This document shows positions 36,492-44,078 of a stretch of 64,000 bases of DNA, one piece after another. The stretch is taken from NCBI RefSeq assembly GCF_900142385.1, contig NZ_FRAQ01000003.1:62001-126000 (forward strand), read 5' to 3'. The notes beneath the pieces are model-generated. The model was not told where the DNA came from, searched no databases, and worked only from the letters and a program-made list of their open reading frames with translations. Positions within the stretch are counted from its first letter, which is position 1; the number at the start of each line of letters is the position of its first letter. A program made the position numbers and the translations under genes. The stretch is from Marinobacter antarcticus (GTDB lineage Bacteria > Pseudomonadota > Gammaproteobacteria > Pseudomonadales > Oleiphilaceae).

Positions 36492-37124
36492 ATGATTGAA
36501 ACTGCGAGCTTAGCCCTAGCGACTTTCTTTGCAACAATTGGCCCAATCGACGTTGCGGCTGTATTTGCTGCATTGACAGCGACTGAATCGGTTCAGCGTA
36601 AGCGATCGATGGCTATCCGCGCTACACTCATCGCTACCGTAATCCTGATCACAACCGCACTAATCGGTGAAGTTCTCTTGGCTAGTATTGGTATATCGCT
36701 CCCTGCATTTCGGACCGCTGGAGGGATCTTATTGTTGCTAATTGGCATTGATATGGTGTTCGCGCGCTCTTCCGGCGGATCCTCAACGATAGAGGAAGAA
36801 GAGCGTGAAGCTATATCGAAACAGGATATTTCTATTTTTCCGATAGCTACACCGCTCATCGCAGGTCCCGGAGCTATGGGTGCTGCTATTCTATTAATGG
36901 CTAGTGCAGAAGGTGACTTAACACGGCAAGCAATTGTTATTGCATCGCTCCTTGCCATTTTGCTCCTCACCGGAATTGCATTGCTGCTTGCAAGCAAACT
37001 GCATAAACTTCTTGGTGTCACTGGCATGCATGTTATAAGTCGAATTATGGGCGTTTTGTTGTCTGCTTTGGCTGTTCAATTCATTTTTGATGGTATTAAA
37101 CAAAGTGGGATAATTGGAAATTGA
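36492..37124 (+). CDS. MarC-family membrane protein, integron cassette gene
   Basis: This 210-aa inner-membrane protein has six hydrophobic segments. FFATIGPIDVAAVFAALT at the N-terminus, FRTAGGILLLLIGIDMVFA, and PIATPLIAGPGAMGAAILL are the paired MarC/UPF0056 repeats. The linker between halves is acidic (EEEEREAISKQD). Function is unresolved: early links of MarC to antibiotic resistance were not upheld. It is AT-rich and bounded by attC sites at 36408-36467 and 37140-37197. Confidence 0.88.
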   Translation: MIETASLALATFFATIGPIDVAAVFAALTATESVQRKRSMAIRATLIATVILITTALIGEVLLASIGISLPAFRTAGGILLLLIGIDMVFARSSGGSSTIEEEEREAISKQDISIFPIATPLIAGPGAMGAAILLMASAEGDLTRQAIVIASLLAILLLTGIALLLASKLHKLLGVTGMHVISRIMGVLLSALAVQFIFDGIKQSGIIGN

Positions 37125-37139
37125 CCGCATCCTTGAATC

Positions 37140-37197
37140 ATCTAACGAGGGCATTCAACTGACTCTCTAAAGCTCGCAGATGATGCCAGCGTTAAGT
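37140..37197 (+). other. attC site of the MarC cassette
   Basis: ATCTAAC (37140-37146) is a perfect RYYYAAC core. GGCATtCA pairs with TGATGCC, the unpaired T being the extrahelical base, and GTTAAGT (37191-37197) is a perfect GTTRRRY core. The 58-bp length is typical. A longer alternative ending at GTTAG near 37263 cannot be excluded. Confidence 0.82.
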
Positions 37198-37277
37198 TTC
37201 CGAGTTACCCACGAACAAAAGACACCGTCTATAGTTAAGGCTCCAGTTTTTTCGACAGCCTTGTTAGAAAACAGATA

Positions 37278-37655
37278 ATGAAGGACGCCATGAAGAAATA
37301 TAAGCCATTACTCATCTTCTTTTTAATCCTTTGGAGCTCTGCCACATTTGCTGGTGAAGCAGATGTGGTTGAAGTAAACGTTAACGAAAACAGCAAGAGC
37401 TCATACAGCTTTACCGTGGCAGTATTGCACGCAGATACTGGATGGAAACACTATGCCGATAAATGGGAAGTTGTTGATGAAGAGGGGAATATTTTGGGAA
37501 CTAGAATCCTTCATCACCCCCATGTTGATGAACAACCGTTCACCAGAAGTCTTTCAGGAGTTGAAATTCCTGAGCATATTAAAACTGTCACGATACGTGC
37601 TCACGACTCTGTTCATGAATATGGTGGCAAGACTATAAGTGTTGAGTTGCGTTAA
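37278..37655 (+). CDS. Small secreted protein, integron cassette gene
   Basis: This 125-aa protein has a signal peptide (KYKPLLIFFLILWSSATFA, cleavage near residue 26). The mature domain of about 100 residues looks beta-rich (SYSFTVAVLHADTGWKHYAD, WEVVDEEGNILG, VTIRAHDSVHEYGG) and His-rich (HHPHVDEQ). I do not recognise a named family. It ends TTAA, overlapping the start of an attC-like site. Base composition is AT-rich, like the neighbouring cassettes. Confidence 0.8.
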   Translation: MKDAMKKYKPLLIFFLILWSSATFAGEADVVEVNVNENSKSSYSFTVAVLHADTGWKHYADKWEVVDEEGNILGTRILHHPHVDEQPFTRSLSGVEIPEHIKTVTIRAHDSVHEYGGKTISVELR

Positions 37656-37736
37656 CGTATTATAATAAAAAGCAATTTTCGACCAATCACTGCGGTGGGA
37701 ACAGCTCAGAATTGGGTTTTTCTACAGCCTCGTTAA
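37652..37736 (+). other. attC-like site (last in array)
   Basis: TTAACG at 37652 pairs with CGTTAA ending 37736. The right half contains GGGTTTTTCTACAGCCTCGTTA, nearly identical to the right half of the site at 34670-34764, and GCGGTGGGAACAGCTC recalls its centre. The core ends GTTAATT, one mismatch from GTTRRRY. Confidence 0.55.
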
Positions 37737-37762
37737 TTAACTAATTTCCCACAGAGTTTCAT

Positions 37763-38668
37763 ATGAAAGAGCTCCTTGAAAAATATCATTTTATTCTCGC
37801 CGAGGCTGCCATCGTCGAAAGGCTCCGGCGTAACAAAAAGATAGAGTTGGACGGGAGTTTAGTTCACGCCCCTTTGGTCCATAGTGAAGAGGGTCGAGCC
37901 GCACTGCGGAGCCTGTATCAGGAGTATTTAGGCATCGCCGAGGCCAATAACCGGCCTATATTGCTATGTACGCCTACCTGGAGGGCAAACAAGGAGAGAG
38001 TGCAAGCCTCAAGTCAGCAACAGGACATTAACGTTGAGGCCGCAAAGTTCCTGAAAGAACTGGCTGCCGAAGAATCCGGGAAAGTACCCGTCAAAATCGG
38101 AGGTCTGATTGGCTGTAAAAACGATTGCTATTTGCCTGAGGAAGGATTGTCACTGAATGAGGCGAGCGAGTTCCATCAATGGCAGGTCGACCAGCTGGCA
38201 AGAGGAGGCGTTGATTTTCTAATTGCAGTCACGTTGCCCTCTGTAGAGGAGGCAGCGGGAATTGCTCTGGCAATGGAAGCAACAGGCTTGCCTTACATAA
38301 TAAGTTTCGTGATCAGTTCCGATGGTAAGGTCCTGGATGGAACGGAGATTCAGAAGGCAATTGAATATGTGGATGCAAAGACCACGAATAAACCGCTTGG
38401 CTATTTTATTAACTGTTCCTATCCGTCATTTTTGAATCCGGCGGCCCTGTCTGAAAAAGTACTTGAACGGCTAATTGGCATACAGGCAAACGCGTCCTCT
38501 CTTAGCCATGCTGAGCTGGAAGGTTCTGAGGACCTGAAATCTGAATCCGTTTCAGAATGGGGTAGCCTTATGGTCCGATTGAACAGGGATTTCGGATTAA
38601 AAATACTTGGTGGTTGTTGTGGTACCGATGGCAAACATCTCGAGTATTTAGCAAAAAATATTATCTAG
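37763..38668 (+). CDS. Homocysteine S-methyltransferase-like protein
   Basis: This 301-aa protein of the homocysteine methyltransferase domain family has the zinc ligands NCSYP (about residue 218) and GGCCGT near the C-terminus. The N-terminal LAEAAIVERLRRN departs from the usual DGG(M/L) start, and SLVHAPLVHSEEGR is family-like. The methyl donor is unknown. It begins 26 bp after the last attC-like site, so it may be the terminal cassette, though its composition is closer to the host and no attC follows it. Confidence 0.8.
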   Translation: MKELLEKYHFILAEAAIVERLRRNKKIELDGSLVHAPLVHSEEGRAALRSLYQEYLGIAEANNRPILLCTPTWRANKERVQASSQQQDINVEAAKFLKELAAEESGKVPVKIGGLIGCKNDCYLPEEGLSLNEASEFHQWQVDQLARGGVDFLIAVTLPSVEEAAGIALAMEATGLPYIISFVISSDGKVLDGTEIQKAIEYVDAKTTNKPLGYFINCSYPSFLNPAALSEKVLERLIGIQANASSLSHAELEGSEDLKSESVSEWGSLMVRLNRDFGLKILGGCCGTDGKHLEYLAKNII

Positions 38669-38743
38669 TGCATACAAGGAATTCGATGGCATGGCGTTGA
38701 TATTCTGACTTTTTCATTAACGGGGTGGTCAACGGCTACTGCA

Positions 38744-40186
38744 TCAACACGAAAGCTTTTCCATCTGCCCGGTGTCGAGATCGTAATACCTGATTTTTAC
38801 TGTATTGAAGTTCAGGTCGACAAACAGATGGCAGTAATAGTCCCCATGGCGCCAGGCCATGGCCACACTGGAATTGTTGGAGTAATTCAGTTCAAAGTGG
38901 CCATCAAAGGCAGGGTAGTTGGTACGAAACTTCATCAGGCTCAGTAAGCGTTGCACGACGGGCTTCTGAATCTCCTGTTCCACTTCGTCCAGACTGTAGT
39001 AGTGACGATTAATATCCCGCAGCTCGCCGCTTTGCTCCATCAGTTCGTGGTCATTGCACCCGGCCAACAGCCCAACGTAATAGACCTGTGGAATGCCGGG
39101 GGTGAAGAACTGGATCGCCCGGGCCGCAATGTAGGCGTCATCGTTTTGCATGAGCGCGTCATAGAAGGTGCAGGTGAGCTGGTAGATTGCGCCAACGCTG
39201 TGGATATTGGCCGCTGAGCGCCGCATGATCGGGTCTGCACTGCGGGCATCAATGTTATCGATAAGCACTCTGATTTTTTCATCCGGCAACACACCTTCGA
39301 CATCCGGAATACAGATTCCGTCGTGGGTGTCCAACACGGTGACCATGTTGCGTGGGCACATTCGCAGCCAGTTCTTCAGGTACACGCTGTTTGCGTCCAG
39401 CAGCGAGTAAAGCAGCAGCGGCGGCAAAGCAAAGCCATAGGGGTGCATGTTGCGTCGGCCGATCGCGTACTGATAGCTGGTGTGATCATGGACTTCCGGA
39501 AGGCATTCTGCGCCGTGTTTCAGGGCCACCTGGTTGACCCAGTCGAGTATCTGATAGACCTCGGGCTCCACCAGGAAGCAGCTGGTTCCGATACGTTTGG
39601 TGGTGTAGCCAAAGGCATCGAGCCTCAGCAGGTTGACGCCTTTTGAGGTGAGAAAGCCGATATAACTTTCCATCAGGCGGTAAGCCTGGTTGGACTCATA
39701 ATTGAGATCAATCTGCTGCTCGGTGAAGGTGCACCAGACCCGGGTTTTTGTGCCATCCGCAAGCGTCACTTCCCGGAAGGGTTCTTTCTCCTTGCGAATG
39801 TGAATCCTGGCCATGTCGTCAGGGGAGATGTCGCCGAATTTGTCGACATGAACAAACAGGTCGGCATACTCCGAGTCAAAGCCATTGGCGATAAAGTCCT
39901 TAAACTCGGGAGACTCATCGGAGATATGGTTCACAGTCAGGTCGACGCATAGGTCGTACTTTTCCGTGAAGGCTTCAATGTCGTCCCAGGTACCAAAATC
40001 CGGGTCCACTTCCTTGTGAGTCAAGGGCGAAAACCCGCCATCGGCATTGGAGGGGAAAAACGGCAGGATATGCAGCCCACCAATGACCTCTGACAGGTGT
40101 TTGTCGACGACTTTGTAGAGGTCTTTCAGATCATTGCCAATTCGGTCTGGGTAGCAAATCAGCTGCACGGCATTTTTTAACAGCAT
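38744..40186 (-). CDS. GH13_18 phosphorylase, probably glucosylglycerol phosphorylase
   Basis: This 480-aa enzyme of the sucrose-phosphorylase-like glycoside hydrolase group (GH13 subfamily 18) has the nucleophile Asp in LLRLDAFGY (about 190), the acid/base Glu in ECLPEVHDH (about 232) and the stabilising Asp in TVLDTHDG (about 290). Related enzymes use sucrose, sucrose 6-phosphate, glucosylglycerate or glucosylglycerol. A Marinobacter member is known to phosphorolyse 2-glucosylglycerol, and the neighbouring ggpPS gene makes that substrate likely here. It is 33 bp downstream of ggpPS. Confidence 0.85.
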   Translation of the reverse strand: MLLKNAVQLICYPDRIGNDLKDLYKVVDKHLSEVIGGLHILPFFPSNADGGFSPLTHKEVDPDFGTWDDIEAFTEKYDLCVDLTVNHISDESPEFKDFIANGFDSEYADLFVHVDKFGDISPDDMARIHIRKEKEPFREVTLADGTKTRVWCTFTEQQIDLNYESNQAYRLMESYIGFLTSKGVNLLRLDAFGYTTKRIGTSCFLVEPEVYQILDWVNQVALKHGAECLPEVHDHTSYQYAIGRRNMHPYGFALPPLLLYSLLDANSVYLKNWLRMCPRNMVTVLDTHDGICIPDVEGVLPDEKIRVLIDNIDARSADPIMRRSAANIHSVGAIYQLTCTFYDALMQNDDAYIAARAIQFFTPGIPQVYYVGLLAGCNDHELMEQSGELRDINRHYYSLDEVEQEIQKPVVQRLLSLMKFRTNYPAFDGHFELNYSNNSSVAMAWRHGDYYCHLFVDLNFNTVKIRYYDLDTGQMEKLSC

Positions 40187-40218
40187 GTGTCTGGCTCCTG
40201 GATTGGTTGAACGTCAGA

Positions 40219-42492
40219 TCAAGCCGCGCAATGACCTATTGGCAAAATCTTGTTTAACTTTGTCGCGCGTCGCCGTTCGACCTCATTGATAAACTCCCGA
40301 CCCCAGTACTCGATGTCATAACGGCAAACCACTTCGAAGGCTTCGCTCAGTCGGTTCCGGGCATCGCTACGGCTGATCGCCAATGCGTAGTAGCAGGTAT
40401 CGGCCAGGTCCTGCGGGTGATGCGGATTCGCCAGAATGGCTCCGCGCAGTTCGGCCGCAGCGCCGGCAAATTCAGACAGCACCAGCACGCCACTGCCTTG
40501 AGTTAACCCCTGGGTTGCGATGTATTCTTTTGCGACCAGGTTCAGGCCATCCCGCAGCGGCGTAATCCACATAACATCGGCCATGGTGTAATAGGCCACC
40601 AGTTCTTCAAAGGGCAGGGCGCGGAAGAAGAACTGCACCGGGGTCCATCCGACCTGTGCAAACTGCCCGTTAATGCGCCCCACCGTCTGCTCGATCTGCG
40701 ACAGCAATTCCTCGTAAATGGTCATTCCTGCTGCCGCCGGCACACAGACCAACATCAGGGTGACTTTGGTTTTCAGTTCGGGATGCTCGTTCAGCATGCG
40801 CTCGTAAGCATGTAGCTTTTCGATAATGCCTTTGGTGAAATCGAGACGTTCCACTGAGAGGATCAGCCGAACATCCTTGAATTCTTCACGCAGTGTTTCC
40901 ATTTGCGCGACGACACTCTGATCAGACAGGGCGTTACGAACGCGATTCAGGTCAAGCCCGACGGGGTGTGCGCCCAGTCCGATCTTGCGGTCATTCACCT
41001 TGATTTCGGTGCTCATTTCATCAAGACCCACCGCGCACCCGTAGGTTAGAAAGCGTGGTGCACAGCCCATTTTCTGGGTGACTTCCAGCGGGGTGACGCC
41101 TCTTGCCACATCGACAAAGTTCTCGGCCTGCTTGGGGATGTGGAAGCCAATGTAGTCACATTGCAACAGGCTGCCGATGATTTCGCGGCGCCAGGGCAGC
41201 ACGTTGAATACGTCAGCTGACGGGAAGTAAGTGTGATGGAAAAAGGCGATGGTGAGGTCCGGGCGCATTTCGCGTAAATAGGCCGGCACCATCCACAGAT
41301 TGTAATCGTGAATCCAGACCACAGCGTTTTCCGCCGCTTCCTCGGCGGTGCGCTCGGCAAACATTTTGTTGACCTTGAGGTACACCTGCCAGTGGTCATC
41401 CCGAAAGGTGGCCCGTTCCCAGAACGTATGCAAGGTTGGCCAGAAGGCTTCTTTCGAGAATCGTTTATAGAAGATATCAACGTCTTCTTTGCTCAGTGCC
41501 ACGCGTGCCGCGACCAGTTTTTCGTAGCGACGGGTATCCACTTCGGTGTGGGTCTGGAAGGGGCCGAGATCGGGATCATCAATCGACCAGGCGACCCAGG
41601 AACCCGCTTTGCCATCGGAAAAGAAGCTCAGCAGTGTCGGAATGATGCCGTTAGGGGATTTGGGCCGACGCCGAATCAATTCCCCATTCTCAACCACTTC
41701 TTCATAAGGCAGGCGATGGTAGACAATCACCAGGTCGGACTTGCCCCTGTTCATGTCGTCCGGAATTTCGGCTTCAATACCCAGATGGCCCAGATAACCG
41801 AAATGTTCGAAGGCCTCCAGAATGCCGCCACAGCCTGACGCTCCAGCATGAAGTACGCGCGCCTGATGCTCGGTTGCATCCAGTAGTCCGGCCTCGGATG
41901 CACCGACACAGACACCTTTGAATTCGTGTCTATACATCGACAAGTCATTCAGGGTGTCACCGGCAACCAGAACCGATTCCGGGTCAACCCCCAGATGTTC
42001 AACCAGGCGGGACAGGGTGCGCCCCTTGTTGACACCCTGTGGAAGTATGTCCAGGTACTTGCCCGCCGAAAACAGCACATCACAGGACAACGCGCTCACA
42101 CGTGCCAGCATGTCTTCGCTGACCAGATCGCTGTCACAGAAGTAAGAGACGCGGCGCTCCTGAGGTACTTCCTGACGCTGTAGGCCTTCGAATGAGGACA
42201 GGGTGCTCTCCACAATTTGCTCACCTGGCCAGAGCTCGTCGATCTCGCCCTGCAGTGGCTGTATCGCCTGTTGCGAGGCGCCATGAACCACCGTGCAGCC
42301 GACATCGCAGATAATGTAGTCGGGATGCGGAATCGTCGGATCGGACAGCAGGGGTAGTACTGCTTCCAGCCCTCGACCGGTGACAAATACTAAATCGATT
42401 TCGGGGTGAGCAACGATGAGTCGATAGAGCTTGAGGCGATTTTCTGGATCACCAGCGAGAAAAGTACCGTCAAGGTCGGTGGCTAGTAGCAT
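40219..42492 (-). CDS. ggpPS: Glucosylglycerol-phosphate phosphatase/synthase fusion
   Basis: This bifunctional enzyme of about 757 aa makes the osmolyte glucosylglycerol from ADP-glucose and glycerol 3-phosphate. The N-terminal ~235 residues are a HAD phosphatase of the sucrose-phosphatase type (DLDGTFLAG at the start; LVAGDTLNDLSMY as the late Asp motif). The C-terminal ~500 residues are a GT20 transferase resembling trehalose-phosphate synthase (VWIHDYNLWMVP, LSVERLDFTKGI, PLRDGLNLVAKEYIA, LSEFAGAAAEL). The fusion is known from pseudomonad-type GgpPS. ATG 42492 is preferred, with GTG 42501 as the alternative. Confidence 0.9.
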   Translation of the reverse strand: MLLATDLDGTFLAGDPENRLKLYRLIVAHPEIDLVFVTGRGLEAVLPLLSDPTIPHPDYIICDVGCTVVHGASQQAIQPLQGEIDELWPGEQIVESTLSSFEGLQRQEVPQERRVSYFCDSDLVSEDMLARVSALSCDVLFSAGKYLDILPQGVNKGRTLSRLVEHLGVDPESVLVAGDTLNDLSMYRHEFKGVCVGASEAGLLDATEHQARVLHAGASGCGGILEAFEHFGYLGHLGIEAEIPDDMNRGKSDLVIVYHRLPYEEVVENGELIRRRPKSPNGIIPTLLSFFSDGKAGSWVAWSIDDPDLGPFQTHTEVDTRRYEKLVAARVALSKEDVDIFYKRFSKEAFWPTLHTFWERATFRDDHWQVYLKVNKMFAERTAEEAAENAVVWIHDYNLWMVPAYLREMRPDLTIAFFHHTYFPSADVFNVLPWRREIIGSLLQCDYIGFHIPKQAENFVDVARGVTPLEVTQKMGCAPRFLTYGCAVGLDEMSTEIKVNDRKIGLGAHPVGLDLNRVRNALSDQSVVAQMETLREEFKDVRLILSVERLDFTKGIIEKLHAYERMLNEHPELKTKVTLMLVCVPAAAGMTIYEELLSQIEQTVGRINGQFAQVGWTPVQFFFRALPFEELVAYYTMADVMWITPLRDGLNLVAKEYIATQGLTQGSGVLVLSEFAGAAAELRGAILANPHHPQDLADTCYYALAISRSDARNRLSEAFEVVCRYDIEYWGREFINEVERRRATKLNKILPIGHCAA

Positions 42493-42493
42493 T

Positions 42494-42509
42494 TTATACA
42501 CCTGTATAA
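42494..42509. promoter_or_regulatory. Palindrome over the ggpPS start region
   Basis: TTATACA-CC-TGTATAA is a perfect 7-bp inverted repeat with a two-base spacer, covering the ribosome-binding region of ggpPS. The symmetry fits a repressor operator, but no regulator gene is nearby, so the assignment is speculative. Confidence 0.4.
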
Positions 42510-42843
42510 GTCTTTACTTATGTCCAGGAGTTCAGCGAAACATTACGTAGAGATGGGAGCGGCTAGCATGGGCAAAGCTTTGCTGAACTAGTGGACCCTG
42601 CAAACTACGAATGCAGTTTCCATACCGGAATAGGACGGCAACACCGGTTCGCCGCTCATAAAATCCAAAAATACCTCGTAAAAACATGGTGATACAGAAA
42701 ATCCAGTGCATGGCGTAGCTCTTGCAGGATTTGACAGCACACGCGTGATCACGAAGACGGTACATAAAGACAAGAACAATCCTCAAGTGCTTACAGGCCG
42801 CGGGTAGTACGCCCTAAAAGCAAAGCTAGGTCAGGAGGTTCCT
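42510..42843. other. Intergenic region between ggpPS and MFS gene
   Basis: This divergent control region contains no convincing gene: short minus-strand frames here lack ribosome sites and family features. A TTGACA at 42731-42736 has no -10 box at the right spacing. AGGAGG just before 42844 is the MFS ribosome site. It presumably holds the promoters of both divergent units. Confidence 0.5.
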
Positions 42844-44061
42844 ATGTTGTCTCTTATGCGCCCCATTGGTGCGATTCTGGGCAGCGTCGCGCTATTACAG
42901 CTCGGTAGTGGTCTGCTCAACACGTTGCTGGCAGTGACCGCCAACGGCCAGAGTTTTTCAACAATCTGGATTGGCTTCATCATGTCCGGTTTCTTCGTCG
43001 GCTTTGCCTGCGGCATATTCGTCAGTGGTTGCCTGATCCGGCGTATGGGGCACATCCGCACCTTTGCTTTTTGCGCGGCACTTTGCGCCACCATCGCGCT
43101 TTTGCATGTAATTTGGGTGAACCCCTGGGTCTGGTTATTGCTGCGGTTTTTCTACGGCATTGCCTTTGTCACTCTGATGACAGTGACTGAAAGTTGGCTC
43201 AACACCCGTGCCGTCAGGGAAGAGCGCGGCCGCATCTTTGCGCTTTATATGGTCGTCAACCTCGGCGCTATCGCTCTGGCGCAGCAACTCCTGCGTTTAA
43301 ACACCGGGGAAGTGTTCGTGCTGTTCTCTCTCTCAGCCATATTGATCTGCTGGGCGCTTCTGCCGATAACCATCACCAGCCGCAGTCAGCCCCTGATTCC
43401 GGATCGGGCGAAAAGCAGCCTGAAAAAGTTAATGAAGTTTGCGCCGCTTGCGGTCGCGACTTCGGCTCTCTCCGGTCTGGCCATGGGGGCCTTTTGGGGG
43501 ATGGCGCCGCTATACGCCAGCAAGTTGGGCTTTGGCCTTTCAGAAGTAGGTTTGATGATGAGCCTTACCATTGTCGGGGGTGCGCTTTTGCAGATCCCGA
43601 TCGGCCGTTTTTCCGACACCCATGATCGCCGCAAGGTTCTTATCTATGTCGCGGCTCTGGCTGCTGTGATGTGTTTGATAATGCCGCTGGTGCAAAGCCA
43701 GAGGATGTTGATGATTACGTTCTTTATCTGGGGCGGTCTGTCTTTTTCTCTCTATCCGCTGGGTGTGGCTCAGCTGCTTGATCAGTTGCATCCGGATGAA
43801 GTGGTCTCGGGGTCAACCGACATGCTGGTGTTGCATGGCGCCGGTGCCGCCCTGGCTCCCTTGTTTGTGGGAATTATCATGAATCTGGTGGGTATTCAGG
43901 GCATGCCGCTTTATATGGCGGGTATCCTCTTTTTACTGACAGCCTATGCGGCTTATCAGGTCAGACATGTGTCGGTTTTGACAGCAGGGGAGCATGCGCA
44001 TTTCGAGCCCATGGTGCAGACGTCTCATGAGATTGTCGAAATGATAGAAAAAGAAGGGTGA
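42844..44061 (+). CDS. MFS transporter (YcaD-like)
   Basis: This 405-aa major-facilitator protein has about 12 membrane segments and a C-terminal cytoplasmic tail of about 40 residues (FEPMVQTSHEIVEMIEKEG at the end). GCLIRRMGHIR after segment 2 and GRFSDTHDRRKVL after segment 8 are the MFS motif A copies. FFYGIAFVTLMTVTESWLN is shared with the YcaD group. The substrate is unknown. It is divergent from ggpPS, so export or uptake of a compatible solute is a guess from context. Confidence 0.85.
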   Translation: MLSLMRPIGAILGSVALLQLGSGLLNTLLAVTANGQSFSTIWIGFIMSGFFVGFACGIFVSGCLIRRMGHIRTFAFCAALCATIALLHVIWVNPWVWLLLRFFYGIAFVTLMTVTESWLNTRAVREERGRIFALYMVVNLGAIALAQQLLRLNTGEVFVLFSLSAILICWALLPITITSRSQPLIPDRAKSSLKKLMKFAPLAVATSALSGLAMGAFWGMAPLYASKLGFGLSEVGLMMSLTIVGGALLQIPIGRFSDTHDRRKVLIYVAALAAVMCLIMPLVQSQRMLMITFFIWGGLSFSLYPLGVAQLLDQLHPDEVVSGSTDMLVLHGAGAALAPLFVGIIMNLVGIQGMPLYMAGILFLLTAYAAYQVRHVSVLTAGEHAHFEPMVQTSHEIVEMIEKEG

Positions 44062-44078
44062 GTCCCGGCCTGAGGCGC

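Larger units (their letters stand above)
34211..37736. mobile_element. Decayed integron: integrase remnant plus cassette array
   Basis: The remnant of an integron-type tyrosine recombinase reads leftward. Rightward from it lie short, unrelated, same-strand genes, each followed by a site with attC architecture (RYYYAAC-like and GTTRRRY cores with imperfect inverted arms). This is the standard divergent intI/cassette layout. The integrase is destroyed, an IS1182-type fragment lies at the platform, and one cassette junction is deleted, so the array is probably immobile unless an integrase is supplied in trans. The cassettes are visibly AT-richer than the flanks. Confidence 0.85.

Noticed and set aside
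42532..42786. Short minus-strand frames in the ggpPS-MFS gap
   Set aside because: Two frames overlap each other, both lack ribosome sites, and both have Cys/Phe-rich random-looking translations.
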